Made by a program: the position numbers and the translations under genes. Below the pieces are notes generated by a model that saw nothing but the letters and a program-made list of their open reading frames with translations, did no database searches and had not been told where the DNA came from. A stretch of DNA of 64,000 bases, taken from Pseudomonas berkeleyensis. Lineage in GTDB: Bacteria > Pseudomonadota > Gammaproteobacteria > Pseudomonadales > Pseudomonadaceae. Every line of letters starts with the position of its first letter. The first letter of the stretch is position 1. The stretch lies in assembly GCF_014109765.1 (NCBI RefSeq), contig NZ_CP059139.1, forward strand, positions 2,108,001 to 2,172,000, read 5' to 3'. Positions 34,699 to 44,298 of the stretch are shown in pieces.

Positions 34699-34711
34699 CC
34701 GGGAGCTGAAC

Positions 34712-35683
34712 ATGGCCGTGCAGGATCTGCTTTCCCAGGACGAAATCGATGCGCTGTTGCATGGCGTCGATGACGGTCTGGTCGAGACCGAAGACGCCGC
34801 GGAACCCGGTAGCGTCAAGCAATATGACCTGACCAGCCAGGATCGTATCGTCCGTGGGCGCATGCCGACCCTGGAGATGATCAACGAGCGTTTTGCCCGT
34901 TACACCCGCATCAGCATGTTCAACCTGCTGCGCCGTTCGGCTGACGTGGCGGTCGGCGGTGTGCAGGTGATGAAGTTCGGCGAGTACGTTCACTCGCTCT
35001 ACGTACCGACCAGCCTCAACCTGGTGAAGATGAAGCCGCTGCGTGGCACCGGCCTGTTCATTCTCGACGCCAAGCTGGTGTTCAAGCTGGTGGACAACTT
35101 CTTCGGCGGCGATGGGCGCCATGCCAAGATCGAAGGCCGTGAATTCACCCCGACCGAGCTGCGCGTGGTGCGCATGGTGCTCGACCAGGCCTTCGTCGAC
35201 CTGCGCGAAGCCTGGCATGCGGTGATGGACATCCACTTCGAGTACGTCAACTCCGAGGTCAACCCGGCGCTGGCCAACATCGTCAGCCCCAGCGAAGTGG
35301 TGGTGGTGTCCACCTTCCACATCGAGCTCGATGGTGGCGGTGGCGACCTGCACATCACCATGCCTTACTCGATGATCGAGCCGATCCGCGAGATGCTCGA
35401 TGCCGGTTTCCAGTCCGACGTCGACGATCAGGACGAGCGTTGGATCAAGGCGCTGCGCGAGGACATCCTCGACGTCAGCGTACCGCTGGGCGCCACCGTG
35501 GCGCGTCGGCAGTTGAAGCTGCGTGACATTCTGCATATGCAGCCGGGCGACGTGATTCCGGTCGAGTTACCGGAGAACGTGGTCATGCGCGCCAATGGCG
35601 TACCGACTTTCAAGGTCAAGCTGGGCGCCCACAAGGGTAATCTGGCGCTGCAAGTGCTCGAACCGATCGAACGCCAGCGCTGA
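34712..35683 (+). CDS. fliM: Flagellar motor switch protein FliM
   Basis: 323 residues. The N-terminal DLLSQDEIDALLHGVDDG is the CheY-P-binding peptide. The middle domain includes MPTLEMINERFARYTRISMFNLLRRSADV, and the C-terminal SpoA domain has LHMQPGDVIPVELPE. It forms the C-ring with FliG and FliN. A CheY-dock motif of the same flavour (DEIDALL) also appears as repeats in CheA of this window. Confidence 0.97.
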   Translation: MAVQDLLSQDEIDALLHGVDDGLVETEDAAEPGSVKQYDLTSQDRIVRGRMPTLEMINERFARYTRISMFNLLRRSADVAVGGVQVMKFGEYVHSLYVPTSLNLVKMKPLRGTGLFILDAKLVFKLVDNFFGGDGRHAKIEGREFTPTELRVVRMVLDQAFVDLREAWHAVMDIHFEYVNSEVNPALANIVSPSEVVVVSTFHIELDGGGGDLHITMPYSMIEPIREMLDAGFQSDVDDQDERWIKALREDILDVSVPLGATVARRQLKLRDILHMQPGDVIPVELPENVVMRANGVPTFKVKLGAHKGNLALQVLEPIERQR

Positions 35684-35754
35684 GACGCTGGTAACTCCAA
35701 GAGGGCCATTGGGCTCAATGCGAACGAATAGCTGAAGCCAGGCGAGGAAAGACG

Positions 35755-36231
35755 ATGGCAGATGAAGAAAACACCTCCCCCGAGGAGCAGGCGCTGGCCG
35801 ATGAGTGGGCGGCCGCGCTGGCCGAGGCGGGCGATGCCGACCAGGACGATATCGATGCCATGCTGGCCGGGCAGAGCGCTGCTCAGCCGGCAGCACCTGC
35901 GGCGCCGCGAGCGCCGATGGAAGAGTTCGGCAGCGCACCGCCTGCCATGAGCCTCCCCGTGAACCTGGAGGGGCCCAACCTGGATGTGATTCTGGACATT
36001 CCGGTGTCCATCTCCATGGAAGTGGGCAACACCGATATCACCATCCGCAACCTGCTGCAGCTCAATCAGGGTTCGGTGATCGAACTGGATCGCCTGGCGG
36101 GTGAGCCGCTCGATGTGCTGGTCAATGGCACGCTGATCGCCCACGGTGAAGTGGTGGTGGTCAACGAGAAGTTCGGCATCCGTCTCACCGACGTGATCAG
36201 CCCCAGCGAACGTATCAAGAAGCTGCGCTGA
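35755..36231 (+). CDS. fliN: Flagellar motor switch protein FliN
   Basis: 158 residues. The N-terminal half is acidic and Ala/Pro-rich, with DDIDAMLAGQ near residues 31-40 resembling the FliM CheY-binding peptide. The C-terminal SpoA domain has LDVILDIPVSISMEVG, LLQLNQGSVIELDRLAGEPL and RLTDVISPSERIKKL. The roughly 70-base gap from fliM has no evident promoter. Confidence 0.96.
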   Translation: MADEENTSPEEQALADEWAAALAEAGDADQDDIDAMLAGQSAAQPAAPAAPRAPMEEFGSAPPAMSLPVNLEGPNLDVILDIPVSISMEVGNTDITIRNLLQLNQGSVIELDRLAGEPLDVLVNGTLIAHGEVVVVNEKFGIRLTDVISPSERIKKLR

Positions 36232-36233
36232 TC

Positions 36234-36665
36234 ATGGCTCGATTTTTCGCATTGCTGCTGGCGCTGCCGGGTGCCGTACTGGCCGCCGAACCTGCCGGCA
36301 AGGCCGCCACGCCGATGGCGGGCAGCGACATCGCCGGCCAGCTCGGCCAATTGCTGCTTGGCCTGTTGCTGGTAATCGGCCTGATCTTTCTGCTGGCCTG
36401 GCTGCTGCGCCGTGTGCAGCAACTGAACCCGCGGGGCGGGCAGGTGATCAAGCTGCTCTCGACCCAGGCGCTCGGCCCGCGTGATCGTCTGGTGCTGGTG
36501 CAGGTGGGCAACGAGCAAATTCTGCTGGGTCTATCCGCCGGACGCATCACGCCGCTGCACGTGCTCAAGGAGCCGGTGCACCTGGCCGATGCCGAACCGG
36601 CCACGCCGGAGTTCGCCCAGCGCCTGATGGAGCTGCTGGGCAAGGATCAGAAGGACAAATCCTGA
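36234..36665 (+). CDS. fliO: Flagellar export protein FliO
   Basis: 143 residues. A signal-like N-terminus ([14 protein letters not shown]) precedes one membrane segment at about 42-60 ([21 protein letters not shown]), followed by the FliO cytoplasmic domain ([30 protein letters not shown]). It helps assemble FliP. The stop overlaps the fliP start by one base. Confidence 0.93.
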   Translation: MARFFALLLALPGAVLAAEPAGKAATPMAGSDIAGQLGQLLLGLLLVIGLIFLLAWLLRRVQQLNPRGGQVIKLLSTQALGPRDRLVLVQVGNEQILLGLSAGRITPLHVLKEPVHLADAEPATPEFAQRLMELLGKDQKDKS

Positions 36666-37450
36666 TGCTGCGTTTGTTGCTGGTGGTAGTGCTCAGCCTG
36701 GCCGCTTCATTGGCTTTTGCCGAAGACCCACCGACAGGCAGTTCGCTGATCCAGCAGGGCAACAGCCCGTTGTCGATCCCAGCGATCACGCTGTCCACCG
36801 ATGCGCAAGGTCAGCAGGAGTATTCGGTCAGCCTGCAGATTCTGCTGATCATGACCGCGCTGAGCTTCATCCCGGCGTTCGTCATGCTGATGACCAGCTT
36901 TACCCGGATCATCATCGTCTTTTCCATCCTGCGTCAGGCCCTGGGCCTGCAGCAGACGCCGTCGAACCAAATTCTGGTCGGCCTGGCCCTGTTCCTGACC
37001 ATGTTCATCATGGCGCCGATCTTCGATCGGATTAATACCAGTGCGCTGCAGCCGTACCTCAATGAGGAGATCGTCGCGCAGGAGGCCTTGAAGCGGGCCG
37101 AGGTGCCCATTCGCGACTTCATGCTGGCACAGACCCGTGAGAGCGATCTGGCGCTGTTCGTGCGCCTGTCCAAGCGCACTGATCTGGCTGGTGTCGAAGA
37201 CGTACCCTTGACCATTCTGGTGCCGGCCTTCGTGACCTCGGAGCTGAAGACGGCGTTCCAGATCGGCTTCATGATCTTCATCCCGTTTCTGATCATCGAC
37301 ATGGTGGTCGCCAGTATCCTCATGGCGATGGGCATGATGATGCTCTCGCCCCTGATCATTTCCTTGCCGTTCAAGATCATGCTGTTCGTACTGGTCGACG
37401 GCTGGGCGCTGATCATGGGCACCCTGGCCGCCAGTTTCGGCACGATATAG
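36665..37450 (+). CDS. fliP: Flagellar export gate protein FliP
   Basis: 261 residues. A cleavable signal peptide ([18 protein letters not shown]) precedes four membrane segments; conserved blocks include [19 protein letters not shown] and [27 protein letters not shown]. It forms the FliPQR export gate within the MS ring. Confidence 0.97.
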   Translation: MLRLLLVVVLSLAASLAFAEDPPTGSSLIQQGNSPLSIPAITLSTDAQGQQEYSVSLQILLIMTALSFIPAFVMLMTSFTRIIIVFSILRQALGLQQTPSNQILVGLALFLTMFIMAPIFDRINTSALQPYLNEEIVAQEALKRAEVPIRDFMLAQTRESDLALFVRLSKRTDLAGVEDVPLTILVPAFVTSELKTAFQIGFMIFIPFLIIDMVVASILMAMGMMMLSPLIISLPFKIMLFVLVDGWALIMGTLAASFGTI

Positions 37451-37461
37451 CGAGGCTCACG

Positions 37462-37731
37462 ATGACTCCCGAGGTGGCAGTTGACCTGTTTCGCGAAGCG
37501 CTCTGGCTGATCGTGGTGATCGTCGGCCTGGCGGTGGTACCGAGCCTATTGGTGGGCCTGGTGGTCGCCATGTTCCAGGCCGCTACACAGATCAACGAAC
37601 AGACGTTGAGTTTTCTGCCGCGCCTGATGGTGATGCTGATCACCCTGATCTGGGCCGGCCCCTGGCTGGTGAGCCAGCTGATGGAGTACACCCAGACGCT
37701 GATTCAGAACATTCCGTACCTCATAGGTTGA
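37462..37731 (+). CDS. fliQ: Flagellar export gate protein FliQ
   Basis: 89 residues, the usual size, with two membrane segments (LWLIVVIVGLAVVPSLLVGLV; MVMLITLIWAGPWLVSQLMEY) and QAATQINEQTLSFLPRL between them. Lies between fliP and fliR. Confidence 0.96.
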   Translation: MTPEVAVDLFREALWLIVVIVGLAVVPSLLVGLVVAMFQAATQINEQTLSFLPRLMVMLITLIWAGPWLVSQLMEYTQTLIQNIPYLIG

Positions 37732-37744
37732 GGGGCAGGGCACG

Positions 37745-38521
37745 ATGCTGGAATTGAGCAACGAGCAGATCAGCGGCTGGATCGGCCAGTTTCTGCTGCC
37801 GTTGTTCCGTATTGCCGCGATGCTGATGGTGATGCCGATCATCGGTACCCAGCTGGTGCCGACCCGGGTGCGGCTGTACCTGGCGCTGGCCATCAGCGTC
37901 GTGCTGGTGCCCACCCTGCCGCCCATGCCGCAAGTGGATGCGCTGAGCCTGCGCAGCCTGTTGCTGATCCTCGAGCAGGTGCTGATTGGTGCCATGTTCG
38001 GTTTCATCCTGCAGCTGTTTTTCCACCTGTTCGCCGTGGCTGGGCAGATCATCGCCATGCAGATGGGCCTGGGCTTCGCCTCCATGGTCGACCCGGCCAA
38101 TGGTGTGTCGGTACCGGTGCTCGGTCAGTTCATGCTGATGCTGGTGACCTTGCTGTTTCTGGCCATCAATGGCCACTTGGTGGCGCTGGAGATTCTCGCC
38201 GAGAGCTTCGTCGCCTTGCCCTCCGGGCAGGGCCTGATGGTCAACCACTACTGGGAACTGGCTGGCAAGCTGAGCTGGGTGATCGGTGCTGGCCTGTTGT
38301 TGACCCTGCCAATGGTCACTGCGCTGTTGGTGATCAACCTGGCCTTCGGTGTGATGACCCGCGCCGCGCCGCAGCTGAACATCTTTTCCATCGGCTTCCC
38401 CCTGACCCTGGCCCTGGGCCTGGTGATCTTCTGGGTGGGGCTTTCCGACTTCGGCAACCTGTTTCAGGGGTTGGCCAGTGAAGCCTTGCAGCAACTGGGC
38501 GAATTCGCCCGGATGAGGTAG
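37745..38521 (+). CDS. fliR: Flagellar export gate protein FliR
   Basis: 258 residues, six predicted membrane segments. Conserved blocks: RIAAMLMVMPIIGTQLVPTR and GQIIAMQMGLGFASMVDPANG. Its stop is two bases before flhB, with which it functions in the export gate. Confidence 0.96.
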   Translation: MLELSNEQISGWIGQFLLPLFRIAAMLMVMPIIGTQLVPTRVRLYLALAISVVLVPTLPPMPQVDALSLRSLLLILEQVLIGAMFGFILQLFFHLFAVAGQIIAMQMGLGFASMVDPANGVSVPVLGQFMLMLVTLLFLAINGHLVALEILAESFVALPSGQGLMVNHYWELAGKLSWVIGAGLLLTLPMVTALLVINLAFGVMTRAAPQLNIFSIGFPLTLALGLVIFWVGLSDFGNLFQGLASEALQQLGEFARMR

Positions 38522-38523
38522 CC

Positions 38524-39660
38524 ATGGCCGAGAGCGAGAGCGGCGCCGACAAGAGCGAGGAACCCACTGGTAAGCGGCTCGAAGAGTCGCGGAAAAAAGG
38601 CCAGATCGCTCGCTCCAAGGAGCTCAATACCCTGGCGGTGACCCTGACCGGCACCATCGCGCTGATGATCTTCGGTGCGCAGATGGGCGACGCCATGCTC
38701 GACCTGATGCGCGGCAACTTCAGCCTGTCACGTGACGTGCTGATGAACGAAGGCAGCATGGCGCTGCACCTGCTCGCGTCCGGCAAGCATGCCTTGCAGG
38801 CCATGTTGCCGTTTCTCATCGCCTTGTTGATCGCCTCCATCGCCGGCCCCATCGTCTTGGGCGGCTGGTTGTTCTCGGTCGAGGCGTTGCAGCCCAAGGG
38901 CAGTCGCATGAACCCGCTGGCCGGGCTCAAGCGGATGTTCTCGGTGCAGGCGCTGGTTGAGCTGCTCAAGGCTCTAGCCAAGTTTCTGGTGATCCTCGCT
39001 GTGGCCTTGCTGGTGCTGTCGATGGATCAGGACGATCTGCTCGCCATCGCCAATGAACCGGTGGAACCCGCCATCCTGCATAGCTTGCAGGTGGTGGGTT
39101 GGAGCGCGCTGTGGCTGTCGTGTGGGCTGATTCTGATCGCAGCGGTGGACGTGCCGTTCCAGCTGTGGAGCCACAAGAACAAGCTGAAGATGACCAAGCA
39201 GGAAGTGCGCGACGAGTACAAGGACACCGAAGGTAAGCCGGAGGTCAAAGGGCGTATTCGTCAGTTGCAACGTGAGATGGCCGAGCGCCGCATGATGCAG
39301 GCCGTACCTCAGGCTGACGTGGTGATCACCAACCCGACCCACTTCGCCGTGGCGCTCAAGTACGATCCGGACAATGGCGGCGCACCGGTGCTGCTGGCCA
39401 AGGGTGGCGACTTCCTGGCGCTGAAGATTCGCGAGATCGCTCAGGAGCACCAGGTCATGGTGCTGGAGTCGCCGGCTCTGGCCCGGGCGGTTTACTACTC
39501 CACGGAACTCGAACAGGAGATTCCGGCCGGTCTGTATCTCGCCGTAGCGCAAGTGTTGGCCTACGTCTACCAGTTGCGTCAGTACCGCGCCGGCAAGGGC
39601 AAGCGGCCAGGGCCGTTGCCCGATCTGCCGATTCCGCCGGATCTGCGCCGCGATTCGTAG
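38524..39660 (+). CDS. flhB: Flagellar export switch protein FlhB
   Basis: 378 residues. The N-terminal SEEPTGKRLEESRKKGQIARSKE is characteristic, followed by four membrane segments and a cytoplasmic domain with the self-cleavage motif NPTH at 270-273 (ADVVITNPTHFAVALKYD). The TAG stop lies inside a CGTAGGGCGG repeat, so the last codons may have been changed by insertion of the element that follows. A separate C-domain-only paralogue (FlhX) is encoded at 54106-54453. Confidence 0.97.
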   Translation: MAESESGADKSEEPTGKRLEESRKKGQIARSKELNTLAVTLTGTIALMIFGAQMGDAMLDLMRGNFSLSRDVLMNEGSMALHLLASGKHALQAMLPFLIALLIASIAGPIVLGGWLFSVEALQPKGSRMNPLAGLKRMFSVQALVELLKALAKFLVILAVALLVLSMDQDDLLAIANEPVEPAILHSLQVVGWSALWLSCGLILIAAVDVPFQLWSHKNKLKMTKQEVRDEYKDTEGKPEVKGRIRQLQREMAERRMMQAVPQADVVITNPTHFAVALKYDPDNGGAPVLLAKGGDFLALKIREIAQEHQVMVLESPALARAVYYSTELEQEIPAGLYLAVAQVLAYVYQLRQYRAGKGKRPGPLPDLPIPPDLRRDS

Positions 39661-39791
39661 GGCGGATCGGGACGCCGACCGCTCGTAGGGCGGACTCAGG
39701 AGCGCCAGCGAACAGTCCGCCGTGTCTGGGCGCGGCACAAATCCAGCAGCGTACTGCTTCGCGAACGGATCGCCGCCCGGTGCGCCCTACG
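39656..39791. repeat. MITE-like palindromic element after flhB
   Basis: CGTAGGGCG at 39656-39664 and CGCCCTACG at 39783-39791 are perfect 9-bp terminal inverted repeats of a 136-base unit. Inside are a second CGTAGGGCGGACT (39684-39696) and GGCGGACT/AGTCCGCC arms (39689-39696 and 39714-39721). There is no coding capacity. The left end supplies the TAG stop of flhB. No clear target-site duplication is seen. Confidence 0.55.
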
Positions 39792-39845
39792 GAACCAGGC
39801 GTTTTTACCCTGTAGATCGAGGCTTGTAGCCTGTCGCCGCGTTTC

Positions 39846-39860
39846 TGGAACGCTTCTTGC
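39846..39860 (+). promoter_or_regulatory. Sigma-54 promoter of flhA
   Basis: TGGAAC (39846-39851), five bases, TTGC (39857-39860). One mismatch to TGGCAC. It is 59 bases before the flhA start and just outside the palindromic element. Confidence 0.65.
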
Positions 39861-39887
39861 CATTACCCCTGTAAAGCGCAGCTCTGC

Positions 39888-39901
39888 GTCAAAAGATTGA
39901 A
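39888..39901. promoter_or_regulatory. FleQ box downstream of the flhA promoter
   Basis: GTCAAAAGATTGAA matches 11 of 14 bases of the FleQ consensus. It lies downstream of the sigma-54 site, within the leader, in agreement with reports that FleQ binds downstream of the flhA promoter in P. aeruginosa. Confidence 0.45.
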
Positions 39902-39918
39902 TTGGCTGGGGTAGTCAC

Positions 39919-42054
39919 GTGGCATTCAACATCAACCGCTCGCAAATCATCGGGGACGCTCGTGGCAACCTGGCCGGCCTGCGCCAGGGCAGCCTTGGCA
40001 TCCCGCTGCTGTTGTTGGCGCTGCTGGGCATGGTCACGCTGCCGGTGCCGCCGCTACTGCTCGACACCCTGTTCACGTTCAACATCGCCTTGTCCATCGT
40101 CGTGCTGCTGGTCGCCGTCTACGCGCTGCGCCCGCTGGACTTCGCCGTATTCCCCACCATCCTGCTGGTCGCCACCTTGTTGCGCCTGGCGCTCAACGTC
40201 GCTTCCACGCGTGTCGTGCTGCTGCACGGTCAGGAGGGGCCGCACGCCGCGGGTAAGGTAATCCAGGCCTTCGGCGAGGTGGTGATCGGCGGTAACTACG
40301 TGGTCGGTGTGGTGGTCTTCGCCATCCTGGTGATCATCAACTTTGTGGTGGTCACCAAGGGTGCCGGGCGGATTTCCGAAGTCAGCGCGCGTTTCACCCT
40401 CGATGCCATGCCCGGCAAGCAGATGGCCATCGACGCGGATCTGAACGCCGGTCTGATTGACCAGGCCGAAGCCAAGAAACGTCGCTCCGAAGTCGCTCAG
40501 GAAGCGGATTTCTACGGTTCCATGGACGGTGCCAGCAAATTCGTTCGCGGTGATGCCATCGCCGGCCTGCTGATCATGTTCGTTACCCTGATCGGCGGCA
40601 TGGCCATCGGCATGCTGCAGCATGGCCTTAGCTTTGCCGACGCGAGCAAGATCTACGCGCTGCTGGTGATCGGTGACGGCCTGGTCGCGCAGATTCCCTC
40701 GCTGCTGCTGTCCACCGCTGCAGCCATCATGGTTACTCGCGTATCCAGCTCCGAAGACATGGGCCAGCAGGTCAACCGGCAGATGTTCGCTTCGCCGCGT
40801 GCGCTGGCTGTGGCGGCGATCATCCTGATCGTCATGGGCCTGGTGCCGGGCATGCCGCATGTTTCCTTCATTGGTCTGGGCCTGATCGCTGCAGGTGGCG
40901 CCTACTGGATCGCCAACAAGAAGCGCAGGGCGCAAGAGGTCGAGCAGCAGGAAGTGCAGCGTCAGCAGGAGCTGATTCCGGCGCAGAAGGCGCAGGAGGT
41001 CAAGGAGCTGGGTTGGGATGACGTCATGCCTGTGGACATGGTCGGCCTGGAAGTTGGCTATCGCCTTATCCCACTGGTCGACCGTAATCAGGGCGGGCAA
41101 CTGCTGGCGCGGATCAAGGGCGTACGCAAGAAGTTGTCGCAGGAGATGGGCTTTCTCATGCCCTCGGTGCATATCCGCGACAACCTCGACCTGGCGCCCA
41201 ACGCCTACCGTTTGACGCTGATGGGCGTCAGCGTGGCCGAGGCCGAGGTCTATCCGGATCGTGAATTGGCGATCAACCCCGGTCAGGTGTTCGGCCCACT
41301 CAATGGCATTGCCGCCAAGGATCCGGCGTTCGGTCTGGAGGCCGTGTGGATCGACCCCACTCAGCGTGATCAGGCGCAGTCGCTCGGCTATACCGTGGTC
41401 GACGCCAGTACCGTGGTTGCCACCCACCTCAACCAGATCCTGCACAAGCACGCTCACGAGCTGCTCGGGCATGAGGAAGTGCAGCAGCTCATGCAATTGC
41501 TGGCCAAGAGCTCGCCGAAGCTGGCCGAAGAGCTGGTGCCGGGCCTGGTGTCGCTGTCGACCCTGCTCAAGGTGCTGCAAGCGCTGTTGCAGGAGCAGGT
41601 GCCGGTGCGCGATATCCGCACCATTGCCGAAGCCATCGCCAACGTGGCGCCGAAGAGTCAAGATCCCGCCGCTATGGTCGCCGCCGTACGGGTGGCGTTG
41701 GCCCGTGCAATCGTGCAAAGCATTGTGGGACTAGAGCCGGAGCTGCCTGTGATCACCCTCGAACCGAGGTTGGAACAGATATTGCTCAATAGTCTGCAGA
41801 AGGCCGGTCAGGGCAGTGAGGATGGCATCCTCCTGGAACCGGGCATGGCCGAGAAGCTGCAGCGTTCCCTGGTGGAAGCGGCGCAGCGCCAGGAAATGCT
41901 CGGCAAGCCGGTGATTCTGCTGGTGGCCGGCCCGATCCGGGCGATGTTGTCGCGCTTCGCGCGGTTGGCGGTATCCAGCATGCACGTGCTGGCCTACCAG
42001 GAAATTCCGGACAACAAGCAGGTCACCATAGTCGCCACTGTGGGCCAGAACTGA
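39919..42054 (+). CDS. flhA: Flagellar export gate protein FlhA
   Basis: 711 residues, GTG start. The N-terminal half has about eight membrane segments (for example LLLALLGMVTLPVPPLLLDTLF) and the FHIPEP region, seen in FAVFPTILLVATLLRLALNVASTRVVL. The C-terminal cytoplasmic domain (about 350-711) includes WDDVMPVDMVGLEVGYRLI and VEAAQRQEMLGKPVILLVAGPIR and docks chaperone-substrate complexes. It begins the flhA-flhF-fleN transcript. Confidence 0.97.
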   Translation: MAFNINRSQIIGDARGNLAGLRQGSLGIPLLLLALLGMVTLPVPPLLLDTLFTFNIALSIVVLLVAVYALRPLDFAVFPTILLVATLLRLALNVASTRVVLLHGQEGPHAAGKVIQAFGEVVIGGNYVVGVVVFAILVIINFVVVTKGAGRISEVSARFTLDAMPGKQMAIDADLNAGLIDQAEAKKRRSEVAQEADFYGSMDGASKFVRGDAIAGLLIMFVTLIGGMAIGMLQHGLSFADASKIYALLVIGDGLVAQIPSLLLSTAAAIMVTRVSSSEDMGQQVNRQMFASPRALAVAAIILIVMGLVPGMPHVSFIGLGLIAAGGAYWIANKKRRAQEVEQQEVQRQQELIPAQKAQEVKELGWDDVMPVDMVGLEVGYRLIPLVDRNQGGQLLARIKGVRKKLSQEMGFLMPSVHIRDNLDLAPNAYRLTLMGVSVAEAEVYPDRELAINPGQVFGPLNGIAAKDPAFGLEAVWIDPTQRDQAQSLGYTVVDASTVVATHLNQILHKHAHELLGHEEVQQLMQLLAKSSPKLAEELVPGLVSLSTLLKVLQALLQEQVPVRDIRTIAEAIANVAPKSQDPAAMVAAVRVALARAIVQSIVGLEPELPVITLEPRLEQILLNSLQKAGQGSEDGILLEPGMAEKLQRSLVEAAQRQEMLGKPVILLVAGPIRAMLSRFARLAVSSMHVLAYQEIPDNKQVTIVATVGQN

Positions 42055-42065
42055 GGTAAAGGGTC

Positions 42066-43376
42066 ATGCAGGTCAAACGCTTCTTCGCCGCCGATATGCG
42101 AACCGCCATGAAACTGGTGCGTGACGAGCTGGGTGCCGATGCTGCGATCATTGGCAACCGCCGCGTGGCCGGTGGTGTCGAGCTGACTGCCGCGCTGGAC
42201 TATCAGGTGACGCCGGCTCCGGTGCGACCGAACCCGGCGCTGGAAGCCGAGCTGCGCAAGACCCAGGCGCGCATCGCCAGTGCCCAGGCCGAACTCGCCA
42301 CCCGTGCCGAGCAGGACGCCGGCAAGGATCGCCAGTTATTCGCCAACGAATCTCTGCTGGCACCCGAGCTGCCAGCCACTCCGGTCAAGCCGCAGCGTCC
42401 GGTCGAGGCCGCAGTACCTGCTACGCCGGCCGTCGACCCCCGTGCGCTGGATGCCATGCGTTTCGAGTTGCACGGCCTGCGTGAGCTGATCGAAGTGCAA
42501 CTGGGCTCCATCGCCTGGGGCCAGCTGCAAAATCGCCGTCCGCAACAAGCTAATCTGTGGCGCCGCCTGCAACGCATGGGTCTGTCTGCCGAGCTGTCGC
42601 AGGCGCTGCTGAGCAAGGTGGCAGGTGTGGCTGAGCCGCGCCAGGCCTGGCGCATGCTGCTGGCGCACCTGGCTCACGCGATCAGAACGCCGAAGGTAGA
42701 GCCGCTGGAGGAGGGCGGGGTGATTGCCCTGGTCGGTCCGGCCGGTATGGGCAAGACCACCACCCTGGCCAAGCTGGCCGCGCGTTACGTGCTTAAGTAC
42801 GGCGCGCAGCAGGTCGCTCTGGTGAGCATGGACAGTTACCGTATTGGCGCGCAGGAGCAACTCAAGACCCTGGGGCGTATCCTGGGCGTATCGGTGACTC
42901 AGGTCGATCCTGGTCAGTCGTTGTTGCAGGCGCTGACTCCGCTGGCGAAGAAACGTGTGGTGCTGGTCGACACAGCAGGCCTGCCGGGTAACGATCCCGC
43001 ACTGCGTCTGCAACTGGAAAGCCTGGCGTCGGCGCGTATCAATGCGAAAAATTATCTGGTTCTGGCGGCAACAAGTCAGAGCCAAGTGCTCAAGGCGGCC
43101 TACCATAGTTACAAGCGTTGTGGACTGGCAGGCTGCATACTGACGAAACTGGACGAGGCGGTGAGCCTGGGCGAGGTTTTAGGTCTGGCTATAGGCCAGC
43201 ATCTGCCGGTAGCCTATGTCACGGACGGGCCGCGTATTCCGGACGATCTGCAGGTGCCGCGCAGTCATCAACTGGTCAGTCGCGCAGTAGGTTTGCAGGC
43301 CGCCGAAGAACCGAGTGAAGATGCCATGGCGCAGATGTTTGCCGGGCTCTACCAGAAGCCGGCTCGTGCCGGTTGA
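42066..43376 (+). CDS. flhF: Polar flagellum placement GTPase FlhF
   Basis: 436 residues, SRP-type GTPase. B domain at the N-terminus (MQVKRFFAADMRTAMKLVRDELG), then an N domain with a four-helix region, then the G domain with P-loop GPAGMGKT at 224-231, SMDSYRIGAQEQL, VDTAG and the G4-type TKLDEA. It marks the pole for flagellar assembly and works against FleN, encoded next. Confidence 0.95.
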   Translation: MQVKRFFAADMRTAMKLVRDELGADAAIIGNRRVAGGVELTAALDYQVTPAPVRPNPALEAELRKTQARIASAQAELATRAEQDAGKDRQLFANESLLAPELPATPVKPQRPVEAAVPATPAVDPRALDAMRFELHGLRELIEVQLGSIAWGQLQNRRPQQANLWRRLQRMGLSAELSQALLSKVAGVAEPRQAWRMLLAHLAHAIRTPKVEPLEEGGVIALVGPAGMGKTTTLAKLAARYVLKYGAQQVALVSMDSYRIGAQEQLKTLGRILGVSVTQVDPGQSLLQALTPLAKKRVVLVDTAGLPGNDPALRLQLESLASARINAKNYLVLAATSQSQVLKAAYHSYKRCGLAGCILTKLDEAVSLGEVLGLAIGQHLPVAYVTDGPRIPDDLQVPRSHQLVSRAVGLQAAEEPSEDAMAQMFAGLYQKPARAG

Positions 43377-43467
43377 GGCAATAAGAATCGTGCATCCTTT
43401 TGCCGAGTAGGCGAGAGTGAACGGCCTGTCAGGGTCAAGTCGAAGTTAGACAAGGTATAGAAATAAC

Positions 43468-44298
43468 ATGGGTATGCATCCCGTACAGGTGATTGCGGTG
43501 ACTGGCGGCAAAGGTGGCGTCGGCAAGACCAACGTGTCGGTCAATCTGTCCATGGCCCTGGCCGATCTCGGCCGTCGGGTGATGCTGATGGACGCTGACC
43601 TTGGCCTGGCCAACGTCGACGTTCTGTTGGGACTGACGCCCAAACGCACCCTGGCCGATGTGATCGCCGGTGAATGCGATCTGCGTGACGTGCTGCTGCA
43701 GGGGCCCGGTGGTGTTCGTATCGTGCCGGCGGCGTCCGGTACGCAGAGCATGGTCAGCCTTACGCCCATGCAGCACGCTGGCCTGATCCAGGCGTTTAGC
43801 GACATCAGCGAGAACCTCGACGTGCTGGTGATCGACACCGCGGCCGGTATTGGCGATGCGGTGGTCAGTTTCGTTCGCGCAGCGCAGGAAATTCTCGTGG
43901 TGGTGTGCGATGAGCCGACCTCGATCACCGACGCCTACGCGCTGATCAAGCTGCTCAATCGCGACCACGGCATCAGCCGCTTCCGCGTTTTGGCCAACAT
44001 GGCCCACAGCCCGCAGGAAGGGCGCAATCTCTTTGCTAAGCTGACCAAGGTGACGGATCGTTTCCTCGATGTCGCCCTGCAGTATGTCGGTGCCGTGCCC
44101 TACGATGAGTGCGTGCGCAAGGCCGTGCAGAAACAGCGCGCCGTCTATGAAGCCTTCCCTCGATCCAAGTGCGCTCTGGCGTTCAAGGCGATAGCTCAGA
44201 AGGTCGACACCTGGCCGTTGCCGGCCAATCCCCGTGGCCATCTGGAGTTTTTCGTCGAGCGTCTGGTGCAGCAACCGACTGCAGACTCGGCCGTATGA
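43468..44298 (+). CDS. fleN: Flagellar number regulator FleN (FlhG)
   Basis: 276 residues, MinD/ParA-type ATPase. Deviant Walker A GGKGGVGKT at 13-21, LMDADLGLANVDVLLG, and VLVIDTAAGIGDAVVSF. It binds FleQ and limits the flagellum to one per cell in P. aeruginosa. Its 3' end overlaps the fliA start (GTATGA). Confidence 0.96.
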   Translation: MGMHPVQVIAVTGGKGGVGKTNVSVNLSMALADLGRRVMLMDADLGLANVDVLLGLTPKRTLADVIAGECDLRDVLLQGPGGVRIVPAASGTQSMVSLTPMQHAGLIQAFSDISENLDVLVIDTAAGIGDAVVSFVRAAQEILVVVCDEPTSITDAYALIKLLNRDHGISRFRVLANMAHSPQEGRNLFAKLTKVTDRFLDVALQYVGAVPYDECVRKAVQKQRAVYEAFPRSKCALAFKAIAQKVDTWPLPANPRGHLEFFVERLVQQPTADSAV

